NCBI GenBank assembly: GCA_017303735.1
Contig: JAFLCF010000001.1
Location: 1 to 64,000, forward strand
Length of the DNA: 64,000 nucleotides
Reading direction: 5' to 3'
DNA from: Anaerolineae bacterium
GTDB taxonomy: Bacteria > Chloroflexota > Anaerolineae > Anaerolineales > Villigracilaceae
Made by a program: the position numbers and the translations under genes. Under the pieces are notes generated by a model. The model searched no databases, was not told the origin of the DNA, and saw only the letters and a program-made list of their open reading frames with translations. Below, piece by piece: positions 34,001 through 39,750 of the stretch (position 1 is its first letter; the number at the start of each line of letters is the position of its first letter).

Positions 34001-35449
34001 TCCGATCGTTCCACTGCCAGCAATAAGGGCTTTACTTTGAAGATTGGCGAAGGTCTGGCAGGTTGGGTTGTAAAGCATCGTGAGGCGGTTCTGATCGACG
34101 ACTTGTTCGATGATCCGCGCTGGGTGCGCAGTGCAGCTACGGGTCAGGATCACAGAAGCGCGATCGCAGTGCCCATGTCGGTAGGGGAGGAAGTGATCGG
34201 TGTCTTGATGGTTTTCCATCGTGCGGCGAACTTCTTCAGTTCTGAACTCCTTAATCTGGTGACTGCAATTGCCGGGCAAGTGGCAGTGGCGATCAACAAT
34301 GCCCGCCTGTATGAATTGATCCGCGATCAGGCAGAACGCCTTGGCTTGATGCTGCGCAAGGAACAGGTGGAAGCCAGCCGCTCGCAAGCCATTCTTGAAG
34401 CGGTGGCAGATGGCGTCCTTGTTACAGGCGGAGACAACCGCATCTCATTCGTTAACTCCTCCATCACCCGCGTTCTCGGTATGGACGATACACAGTTGCT
34501 TGGAAAATCCTTGGAAGGTTTCGCTGGGCTGTTCGGCAGTTCATCGGTAGATTGGACCAAAACGATCCGCCGTTGGTCGGAAGACCCATCCACATATCAA
34601 GTCGGTGATATGTATGCGGAACAATTGGAATTGGAAAACGGGCGCATTGTCCTCGTCCATCTTGCGCCGGTCATTATGATCAACGACTTTCTCGGCACGG
34701 TTTCCATCTTCCGCGATATTACGCGCGAAGTGGAAGTGGACCGCTTGAAGTCTGAATTTGTGGCAACGGTCAGCCATGAGCTGCGCACCCCCATGACCGC
34801 CATCAAAGGCTATGTCGATATTCTGACGATGGGTGCCGCCGGGGCTTTGAATGAAAACCAGATGCACTTCCTTGATGTGGTCAGGAACAACATCGAGCGA
34901 CTCAACGGTCTGGTAAGCGACTTGCTTGATGTTTCGCGCATCGAATCTGGGCGTATCAAACTTGAACAGGGCAAAGTTGATCTTTACGAAATCGCCGATG
35001 AGGTTGTGGCAGAAGTGTTGCGCCGTTCACAGGATGAGAGCAAATCCATTGCTCTCTCGCTGGATGCAGCAAAAGACCTGCCACCTGTTCAAGGCGACAG
35101 TGCGCGCATCCGCCAGATCATTAGCAACCTCGTCAACAACGCATTTAATTACACCCCCGAAAACGGCGCCATCCTTGTTAACATCCGCCCAGAAGATGGC
35201 GAAGTGCAGGTCGACGTGCAGGATAGCGGTATTGGCATCAAACCCGAAGATCAAGGACGGGTCTTTGAGCGCTTCTATCGCGGCGAGCATCCGCTCGTTT
35301 TGGCAACCCCTGGAACCGGGTTGGGTCTGCCCATCGTTCGTCAGCTGGTTGAGATGCACAACGGACGTATTTGGATGAAAAGTACAGGCGTGCCGGGCGA
35401 AGGTAGTACATTCTCCTTCACCCTGCCCGTATATAAAAACGGAGCATAA
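28028..35449 (+). CDS. giant multi-GAF sensor histidine kinase
   Basis: This is a 2473-residue hybrid-free histidine kinase. The order is one membrane helix (about 4-27), a PAS-like stretch (about 55-140), then about eleven tandem GAF domains. The closing helices of the GAF domains (patterns like NQASIALENARLY) lie near residues 297, 474, 645, 809, 1002, 1212, 1390, 1554, 1725, 1893 and 2082. A PAS domain follows (about 2115-2235), then HisKA with His2247 in VSHELRTPM, and a HATPase domain (about 2355-2473) with NLVNNAFNYTPE, DSGIGI and GTGLGLP. The core is complete and should phosphorylate the CheY-like protein encoded directly after it. GAF ligands are unknown. The start is ATG 28028; a TTG at 28022 is possible. 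Confidence 0.93.
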   Translation: MSVGLGVGVFIAGLVVVTLALLVLRFMGRTQSAPQAISNSSSVSPLTKSSKEAVLVLQPGGRVEYISVAARSYFSLRDDEPFDLERLARHVRPSDDFIDLCVTPGVRRVSVDGKPVELASFEVPGVYPRMLISMRGKDSASPALMNENNNEGSDEILRVATEFSQGIAASLDLDTTVRSILDNVGRLVPSDVLELKLWNAERKALIPFRYQQSNASRMVTGTLSRFGGLTDQLSAKREPLIINDIRALQGGSGELLPIQSYLGIPLIAGGKLVGTLEAGQMSNGAFGQHDLNILHLISGQAAVAIRNAKLYEEEQRRRAELTGLANLNQAFSSVSDGQDVIARLVESIAPLFQAEIAGFLLYDENKRTLEGRVPFRGLPNHFVELYRANIPADSPAEALLAAQKPIITSNAMGDDSWRSLGLADVATAASLRDVALIPLLSSGRMLGFLQVGHHARGVSAFGVEEVRLMSIVANQAASVLENVLLVQQARARTQRADALRRIASLAASSATLDEILKYSVQDLARLFTADTGAVFLLDEERGMLRLNTSSMYGVPQEIGDSFIEIFLNDPQYRHTVSGSKRPFVTGNMSTDRRILPAYRPLATALSMESAIVVPLVVRDRSVGELMLGSKKPEHFTGSDLQAVSTAAGQLAAAVESAELISQTDEALRQRVEQLTSITRVNKELVSSFDSKHLLQILRDEAARIVQAECVSIILLETTASQTEPVIQQITGCERKAFITSQELAVLKSGEPMIISDFLGEAILPPHENVRSAVILPIRFQNRILGLLTVHSTHAGFFTTEASELLQLLATQAGIAINNANRYQIEKQHSELMRRRADTLVRLTDVTYNLSHDQPLDQALQMIARGIRDATSFRVVLVSILEAETGQLKRITSVGLSMEAWNELSARKQPISSVQQLMRSEFKVSRSYFIPSNQTPVIPPDVHHITIDTAKPAPQGANAWHPEDFLLVPLENSEGDVIGLISLDDPSDGLRPDKAAIEAVEVFATQAALLISNTLRQSELRSRVEAISSAFDRQQKLIDMAKDDLPILLRKDLEQTISLHNLDRRAQRVRAGLAITESVSRQLDAGSALSALGRETLTQLGMSVALVAENTADGSRLLHVLGSLPRATNVEALFGQRNPLRACLQSGQPILIPNLDEDDEWRDASLLTALRAKGVICLPILVENKPVAAMLAASPEPMPYFTDEDRHVYTQISQQTSVILQNISLLNQTRRRLDEVNLLLDFSRSLSGMDADSVVGSLLESARRVIPHAHAGVVLVWNSKSEMLIPRAASGYADDDSMMKINYRLGEALPGTAYMNRKSRRVDEINFPRDYNLNTENLAYYRQATGGRLPVSCLIVPIVAAEQNIGLLVLDNFNTTSAFRIEDETLLISLSQQVALSLDNMRLVQTSQERAGQLQALNDASASLTTSLSTDQLVNSLLDQLGPILPFDTATLWLREKDRLTVVSTRGFSDVEERQGLSISVSDSALFKELALTGQPIFVKDVREDARFPPVEAPRLSWLGIPLIYKNELAGVLAVEKWQANFYTREQMQAGLTFVSQAAVSLDNSRLFEDSVKRATELDQRSQRLTALNRFTSTLTRSLDTDQIMTATADELLQGLGASRVSIVTFERGQNLWKYTAPRIRAKLPRLLPEAPIFNRLRESQGIFNTDDVRTEPDLSSVLEMLGENARALLILPLASSGVLSALVFVQLVGENRFGINELEVARTITNQASIALENARLYQSSVRMADRFAVLNETSSLVSASLNPEEVYVSVHNAAARLMPLDSFVITLLDASANEVDAVYLYDRGKRLPGERVPYGVGLSSEVIRTGKPYLTADATLEAQIDFVEAGDETENTRSILAVPMIVGGRALGMLSAQSYQADIYTEEDTQLLGTLANQAIVAIQNGRLFNETQTLASELEMRVMERTGQLQREKQNTDTLLRILTEVSSSLDLDRALNRTLSLLNDASGAEQGTILLVHVEDNLLHYRAGYGYLSDRSTASNKGFTLKIGEGLAGWVVKHREAVLIDDLFDDPRWVRSAATGQDHRSAIAVPMSVGEEVIGVLMVFHRAANFFSSELLNLVTAIAGQVAVAINNARLYELIRDQAERLGLMLRKEQVEASRSQAILEAVADGVLVTGGDNRISFVNSSITRVLGMDDTQLLGKSLEGFAGLFGSSSVDWTKTIRRWSEDPSTYQVGDMYAEQLELENGRIVLVHLAPVIMINDFLGTVSIFRDITREVEVDRLKSEFVATVSHELRTPMTAIKGYVDILTMGAAGALNENQMHFLDVVRNNIERLNGLVSDLLDVSRIESGRIKLEQGKVDLYEIADEVVAEVLRRSQDESKSIALSLDAAKDLPPVQGDSARIRQIISNLVNNAFNYTPENGAILVNIRPEDGEVQVDVQDSGIGIKPEDQGRVFERFYRGEHPLVLATPGTGLGLPIVRQLVEMHNGRIWMKSTGVPGEGSTFSFTLPVYKNGA

Positions 35450-35824
35450 ATGGCAAGAATTTTAATAGCAGAAGACGAACCGGATATTCGCGAATTGGTG
35501 GCGTTCACCCTTCGCTTTGCCGGTCATGAAGTGACCACAACCATGAATGGTGAAGAGGCGTACCACAAGGCACAGGAACTCATCCCCGACCTGATCATGA
35601 TGGATGTACGCATGCCGCGCATGACCGGCTACGATGCCTGCCGTGCCATGAAACAGATCCCAGCATTGAAAGATATCCCCGTGGTTTTCCTTTCTGCCAA
35701 AGGGCAGGATTCTGAGATCCAAACCGGGATCGAAGCAGGAGCCGAGGAATACCTACTCAAGCCCTTTGCCCCCGACCAGCTCGTGGAACGGGTGAAAGCC
35801 ATCCTTTCGAAATTTGGAAAATAA
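35450..35824 (+). CDS. CheY-like single-domain response regulator
   Basis: This 124-residue receiver protein has the full set of phosphorylation residues: acidic Glu/Asp in IAEDEPD, phospho-acceptor Asp in MMDVRMPRM, Ser/Ala in FLSAKGQD, and Lys in LLKPFAPD. The ATG directly follows the kinase stop codon with GGAG upstream, so the kinase and this protein are made together. With no output domain it probably signals by protein contact, perhaps to the GTPase/DUF4388 pair or the hydrolases. Confidence 0.95.
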   Translation: MARILIAEDEPDIRELVAFTLRFAGHEVTTTMNGEEAYHKAQELIPDLIMMDVRMPRMTGYDACRAMKQIPALKDIPVVFLSAKGQDSEIQTGIEAGAEEYLLKPFAPDQLVERVKAILSKFGK

Positions 35825-36613
35825 ATGAGCGCAATCATACTTGACGGATCGATGGTGCATTACGAAGCGTTGGGACGCGGGCGTCCCATCATCTTCCTGC
35901 ACGGCTGGGTCGGCTCATGGCGTTATTGGATCAACGCCATGCAGGTCGCATCCACATCGTTCCGCGCCTATGCCATTGATCTCTTCGGCTTTGGCGATAC
36001 CGTCCGCGACCCGAGCAGCTACTCGATCGAAAAACAGGCACAGTTGCTTGACCGCTTCCTCAACGAAATGGGCATTGGAAAAGTTGCGCTGGTTGGGCAC
36101 GATCTTGGTGCCATGGTTGCCTTCCAATATCTTAAGAAGAAATACGAAAGCGTAGACCGCATGATGGCGATCAGCGCCCCGTTGGATTATCAATTGCTTG
36201 CCCCTCGCATGCGGACAGCCCCCGCCACCGAACTAGCCGAATGGTTGACCGCACGCCAGCCCGACGCCATGACCGCCCTTTCAGACGCCTCCAAAGTGGA
36301 CCCGGCAGCTGTTGCCGCCTCGATGAGCAGTTTACAAACCGACAATATTTTCCCGCAGGTCCGTAATTTTGGAGTTCCCTGTCTGTTCGTATACGGAGCG
36401 AACGATCAGGCATTTTCCACCGTCCCATCGCAGGAATCCAATAACTTGCCGATGCATATGCATCAGATCAATCTGGAAGGTTCCGGGCATTTCCCCATGC
36501 TTGATAATGTCTCCCAGTTCAACCGTCTGCTGGTCGACTTCCTCGCGCTGGACTCAGGGGTTAGCCCAAGCGAGCTGCAAATGAAAGAAGAGTGGAAGCG
36601 TCGAGTCCGCTAA
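35825..36613 (+). CDS. alpha/beta-hydrolase, aspartate-nucleophile type
   Basis: This 262-residue hydrolase is a clear paralogue of the one at 23166: the starts MSxIxxDxxxVHYEAxGRGRP and HGWxGSW agree. Here the nucleophile elbow reads GHDLGA, with Asp in place of Ser. An Asp nucleophile is typical of epoxide hydrolases and haloalkane dehalogenases. The acid Asp (YGANDQAF) and final His (SGHFPML) are present. The ATG immediately follows the CheY-like stop, and a strong terminator ends the operon. Pairing one hydrolase of each type at the two ends of the locus is notable. Confidence 0.86.
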   Translation: MSAIILDGSMVHYEALGRGRPIIFLHGWVGSWRYWINAMQVASTSFRAYAIDLFGFGDTVRDPSSYSIEKQAQLLDRFLNEMGIGKVALVGHDLGAMVAFQYLKKKYESVDRMMAISAPLDYQLLAPRMRTAPATELAEWLTARQPDAMTALSDASKVDPAAVAASMSSLQTDNIFPQVRNFGVPCLFVYGANDQAFSTVPSQESNNLPMHMHQINLEGSGHFPMLDNVSQFNRLLVDFLALDSGVSPSELQMKEEWKRRVR

Positions 36614-36615
36614 CG

Positions 36616-36647
36616 TACCGCAAGATTTTTCTTGCGGTATTTTTTTT
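36616..36647 (+). terminator. terminator of the signalling operon
   Basis: TACCGCAAG (36616-36624) and CTTGCGGTA (36631-36639) form a 9-bp stem followed by eight Ts. Confidence 0.92.
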
Positions 36648-36695
36648 CTGTATTCAGAAATGCTCAGTCGCCGTCACTGGCGGCGAATTTTTTAC

Positions 36696-36724
36696 TTGAC
36701 TCTTTGTTCCCATAGCCCTATACT
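36696..36724 (+). promoter_or_regulatory. promoter of the TPP-riboswitch operon
   Basis: TTGACT (36696-36701) and TATACT (36719-36724) are separated by 17 bases. A start near 36731 is just before the riboswitch. Confidence 0.8.
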
Positions 36725-36736
36725 CCAGCCACAACT

Positions 36737-36834
36737 GAACGGGGAGTCCCGCCCGACGGGACTGAGAGGAGCGTGAACGCGCTCGACCCGCATTACCTGA
36801 TCTGGTTAATACCAGCGGAGGGATCTCTTCTTTT
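36737..36834 (+). promoter_or_regulatory. TPP riboswitch (THI element)
   Basis: The conserved parts are visible: the ACGGGGAGTCCC entry (P1/P2), CTGAGAGG (the CUGAGA pyrimidine-sensing bulge), GACCCGCATTACCTGATCTGG (the ACCYGAUCUGG core at 36785-36805), and the closing TAATACCAGCGGAGGGA. It precedes thiamine genes. A terminator stands just downstream, and CAGCGGAGG (36813-36821) can pair perfectly with CCTCCGCTG (36847-36855) of the terminator's left side. Thiamine pyrophosphate binding should favour termination. Confidence 0.92.
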
Positions 36835-36841
36835 GCCTGTC

Positions 36842-36876
36842 AACATCCTCCGCTGCCGAGGATGTTTTTGTTTTTT
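36842..36876 (+). terminator. riboswitch-controlled terminator
   Basis: AACATCCTC (36842-36850) and GAGGATGTT (36858-36866) form a stem followed by a T-rich tract. Its left arm overlaps the antiterminator pairing partner of the riboswitch. Confidence 0.88.
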
Positions 36877-36941
36877 AATTCCGTCATTGCGAGGGCGTTC
36901 TTGTTTTTCGCCCGAAGCAATCTCACCTTTTATGGAAGAAT

Positions 36942-37577
36942 ATGTCTCGCATCATCATCTTTGCCAACGGCGACCTGCCCAATCTCGAAAAAGCCCGCCA
37001 ACTCATCCGCCCCGATGACTTCATCCTCTGCGCGGACGGTGGCACACGCCACGCCCTCGAATTGGGACTCGTTCCCAACGTCATAGTCGGCGATATGGAT
37101 TCATTGCCAGAGAACTTCCAGGTCTCCGATTTTAGCGGTGAATTTATCCTTTTCCCCAAAGACAAGAACGAAACCGACCTGGAGCTTGCCATTGACCATG
37201 CTCTTTCCCTGAAACCCGACCAAATCCTCATCCTCGCCGCCCTCGGCGGTCGCATGGACCAAACCCTCGCCAACATCGCCCTGCTTTCCAACCTTCAACT
37301 TGCAACCTTCAACATCAAACTCATCGATGGCGTGGAAGAAATTTTCTTTTGCAGAGACCAAGTCCAAGTCGAAGGAAGAAGCGGAGACATCGTCTCGCTC
37401 ATCCCTTGGCAGGGCGAAGTCACCGGCGTATTCACCGAAAACCTGCGCTGGCATCTTCATCACGAAACGCTTTACCCCGATAAAACCCGCGGCATCAGCA
37501 ACGAAATGACCGCTGAGATCGCCACGGTTTCAATTACGAGCGGATTGCTGCTCATCACACACATTACTGGTAACTGA
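36942..37577 (+). CDS. thiamine pyrophosphokinase
   Basis: This enzyme transfers pyrophosphate from ATP to thiamine, making TPP. The 211-residue protein has the family pattern FANGDLPNL, CADGGTRHAL (residues 28-37), LVPNVIVGDMDSLP (about 40-53), DKNETDLELAIDH, and LGGRMDQTLANI. It lies directly behind the TPP riboswitch, so it is repressed when TPP is plentiful. Its 3' half carries a heptad repeat (37284-37318) that encodes part of the protein. The ABC importer genes follow, so together they salvage thiamine. Confidence 0.93.
   Translation: MSRIIIFANGDLPNLEKARQLIRPDDFILCADGGTRHALELGLVPNVIVGDMDSLPENFQVSDFSGEFILFPKDKNETDLELAIDHALSLKPDQILILAALGGRMDQTLANIALLSNLQLATFNIKLIDGVEEIFFCRDQVQVEGRSGDIVSLIPWQGEVTGVFTENLRWHLHHETLYPDKTRGISNEMTAEIATVSITSGLLLITHITGN
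37284..37318. repeat. heptad-phased repeat inside the thiamine pyrophosphokinase gene
   Basis: Five 7-mers: CTTTCCA, ACCTTCA, ACTTGCA, ACCTTCA, ACATCAA. The tract encodes the residues between the GGRMDQ motif and the next strand (SNLQLATFNIK). Similar words lie at 12976-13010. Confidence 0.6.
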
Positions 37578-37608
37578 TCACTGGTTACTACATTGAAAAG
37601 GAATACCC

Positions 37609-38643
37609 ATGAAAAAAACTCTTTCCACCCTCTTTCTTCTTTCCTCTTTTCTCATCGCATCCTGCGCTCCCAAAGGACCAACCACCCTCACCATCATGAC
37701 CCACGACTCCTTCGCCATCGCCGAGGATGTCATCACCGCCTTTGAAACCGCCAACAATGTCGACGTTGTTTTTCTCGCCAGCGGTGACACGGGCACGATG
37801 CTCAACAAAGCCGTTCTCGCCAAAGATGCCCCGCTGGCGGACGTGATGTTCGGCGTGGATAATACCTTCCTCTCCCGCGCCCTCGAAGCGGACATCTTCG
37901 ATGCCTATCAATCGCCCGTGCTGAGTGACATTCCTGCCGAGTTCGTGTTGGATTCCTCCTTCCGCGCCCTGCCCGTGGATTATGGTGATGTCTGCATCAA
38001 TTACGATAAAAAATATTTTGCCGAAAATAATGTAGCTGTGCCTGCTTCGTTTGAAGATTTGACAAAGCCCGAATACAACGGCTTGCTGGTGGTGGAGAAT
38101 CCCGCCACCTCTTCACCGGGCTTGGCGTTCATGCTCGCCACCCGCGCTTATTTTGGTGACGACTTCCTCGTTTACTGGCAGAGCCTCAAAGACAATGGGG
38201 TCGTAGTGGTGGATAGTTGGGAAACTGCCTACTACACCAACTTCTCTGCCTCCTCCGGGCAGGGACCGCAGTCGATGGTCGTCTCCTACGCCTCCAGCCC
38301 CGCCGCGGAAGTCTTCTTCGCCGCCGAATCGTTGACCGAATCTCCGACTGCATCCATCGTCGCTTCGGGCATGTGCTTCCGCCAGATCGAATTTGTCGGC
38401 ATCCTAAAGAACGGACAGAACCGCGACCTCGCCGAAAAATTTATAGACTTTATGTTGAGCAAACAATTCCAAGAGGATATGCCACTCAATATGTTCGTCT
38501 ATCCTGTAAATCAGTCCGCGCAACTGCCGGAGGTTTTCACGCAACATGCCCAAGTCGCAAGCCTGCCCGCTGCCATAACCTATGAAGACATCGCCGACAA
38601 CCGCGACACATGGATCGAAGCGTGGACTGAGGTGATGAAATAG
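37609..38643 (+). CDS. thiamine ABC transporter substrate-binding lipoprotein (ThiB-like)
   Basis: This 344-residue lipoprotein has a signal peptide ending in a lipobox at Cys19 (LIASC). The mature part resembles the TbpA/ThiB family of thiamine-binding proteins: LTIMTHDSFAI at the start, SGDTGTMLNKA, ADVMFGVDNTFLSRAL, the Tyr/Asp-rich DYGDVCINYDKKYF, and FMLSKQFQEDMP near the end. AAGGAA precedes the ATG. It is in the riboswitch-controlled operon with thiamine pyrophosphokinase upstream and the permease and ATPase genes downstream. Confidence 0.9.
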   Translation: MKKTLSTLFLLSSFLIASCAPKGPTTLTIMTHDSFAIAEDVITAFETANNVDVVFLASGDTGTMLNKAVLAKDAPLADVMFGVDNTFLSRALEADIFDAYQSPVLSDIPAEFVLDSSFRALPVDYGDVCINYDKKYFAENNVAVPASFEDLTKPEYNGLLVVENPATSSPGLAFMLATRAYFGDDFLVYWQSLKDNGVVVVDSWETAYYTNFSASSGQGPQSMVVSYASSPAAEVFFAAESLTESPTASIVASGMCFRQIEFVGILKNGQNRDLAEKFIDFMLSKQFQEDMPLNMFVYPVNQSAQLPEVFTQHAQVASLPAAITYEDIADNRDTWIEAWTEVMK

Positions 38644-38711
38644 GTGTACAAGTGGACAGGTATAATGCTTTCAATAACAAATCGCGCTTTCCAACATTCA
38701 GGGAGTTCTTC

Positions 38712-39599
38712 ATGAAAAAAAATGTCTTCATCATCCTTGTTGCTTCATTACTTTCCGCTTGCCTGTCCACACCCTCGCAGTTGACAGTTACTCCCGAAGC
38801 GACCTCTACTCTGCCGCCAACTCCCATTCCAACACCGACTTTACATCCTGATTTCATTGCTTTGCAAGAATCAATCATTGCTTCTGGCACACGCTTTTCT
38901 TTGCAAGCGGACGGACACATCTACGACGGTGAGACCCCTATTCCCGGCTTGACCGTCGCCTCGAACGGCACAATAACCCTAGTCGTAAATGGCGAGACCA
39001 CCACCCTCGCCCCCGCCGACGTGGACTTTGACGATGAAAATGGAATAACAATAGACGGCTACTCCCAAGACCCCGAAAACGGCTCCTGGGGCGAAGCGGT
39101 TAATCCTGCTATGACAGAAATAATTGACTTACTTGGACAGTATCAGATCGACCCAGAGACATATACGATAACCGAAGACGAAGATGGGGTAGTGAGTGTG
39201 ACTATGAAAGTAGTAGAATCGGGCGAAGAATCAGAAAAAATTGTCATGAGAAGTAGTGAATTTGGTATCCAACATGATTTAGAATTTGCAGTGGATGGGA
39301 TTGCCGCAAATAGCTGTGAATCAAAACCTGAATTTCAGCCTAGAACAAGTACTGGACGTGTTCCTTTTGAAATTTCGAAAAAATTACTCGAATATATTCG
39401 TGTAATAAGAGATGAATTAGGATATTATGGTGGCACAAATTTTTTCACGAACGTTTTGATTGATAGAAAAAAGGTATGTTGGGGTCACATAGGGGATGGC
39501 TACAATCTTTTATACAGAGATGAAAATGGGGTAGCACGGCTCATTAAGCTGATCCCGGTGAGTGAGGAAGAGGCATGGGCTTTTGCTACTGATAGGTAG
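38712..39599 (+). CDS. hypothetical lipoprotein inserted in the thiamine operon
   Basis: This is an unrecognised 295-residue lipoprotein. The signal peptide ends at Cys17 (SLLSAC), then a Thr/Pro linker (about 20-45), an acidic domain (about 46-180) and a Cys-containing C-terminal part. The ATG 38712 has GGGAG upstream; a start at 38652 would be in front of the signal peptide and is rejected. The second half (from about 39120) is much more AT-rich than the flanking thi genes, which suggests foreign origin or rapid change. It separates the ThiB-like gene from the permease. No link to thiamine transport is visible. Confidence 0.72.
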   Translation: MKKNVFIILVASLLSACLSTPSQLTVTPEATSTLPPTPIPTPTLHPDFIALQESIIASGTRFSLQADGHIYDGETPIPGLTVASNGTITLVVNGETTTLAPADVDFDDENGITIDGYSQDPENGSWGEAVNPAMTEIIDLLGQYQIDPETYTITEDEDGVVSVTMKVVESGEESEKIVMRSSEFGIQHDLEFAVDGIAANSCESKPEFQPRTSTGRVPFEISKKLLEYIRVIRDELGYYGGTNFFTNVLIDRKKVCWGHIGDGYNLLYRDENGVARLIKLIPVSEEEAWAFATDR

Positions 39600-39750
39600 A
39601 GTTAATAACTATCCCAGTTTGTAAAAGTGTGTAGATATGCTACCATCGAGTTATGAGTAGGGGAACTTGTTGTTGATAGATCCGAAAGAGACTTGCTTTA
39701 TAGTGATAAGTAGTGTGTCAACGGTTTAACTGCTTTTGTAAATAAATGTC
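39600..39750. other. AT-rich gap inside the thiamine operon
   Basis: There is no gene here. It has the same AT-rich character as the end of the preceding lipoprotein gene, and no promoter or terminator is clear. Confidence 0.4.

Noticed and set aside
37609..37700. Pyrimidine-rich stretch with repeated CTTTCTTC words as an RNA element
   Set aside because: It lies at the start of the ThiB-like signal-peptide coding region and is explained by Leu/Ser/Phe codons. Similar runs occur in other signal peptides and helices.
38661..38666. TATAAT as a separate promoter for the inserted lipoprotein gene
   Set aside because: There is no -35 box at a suitable distance and the ATG is about 45 bases away. 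It remains possible but unsupported.
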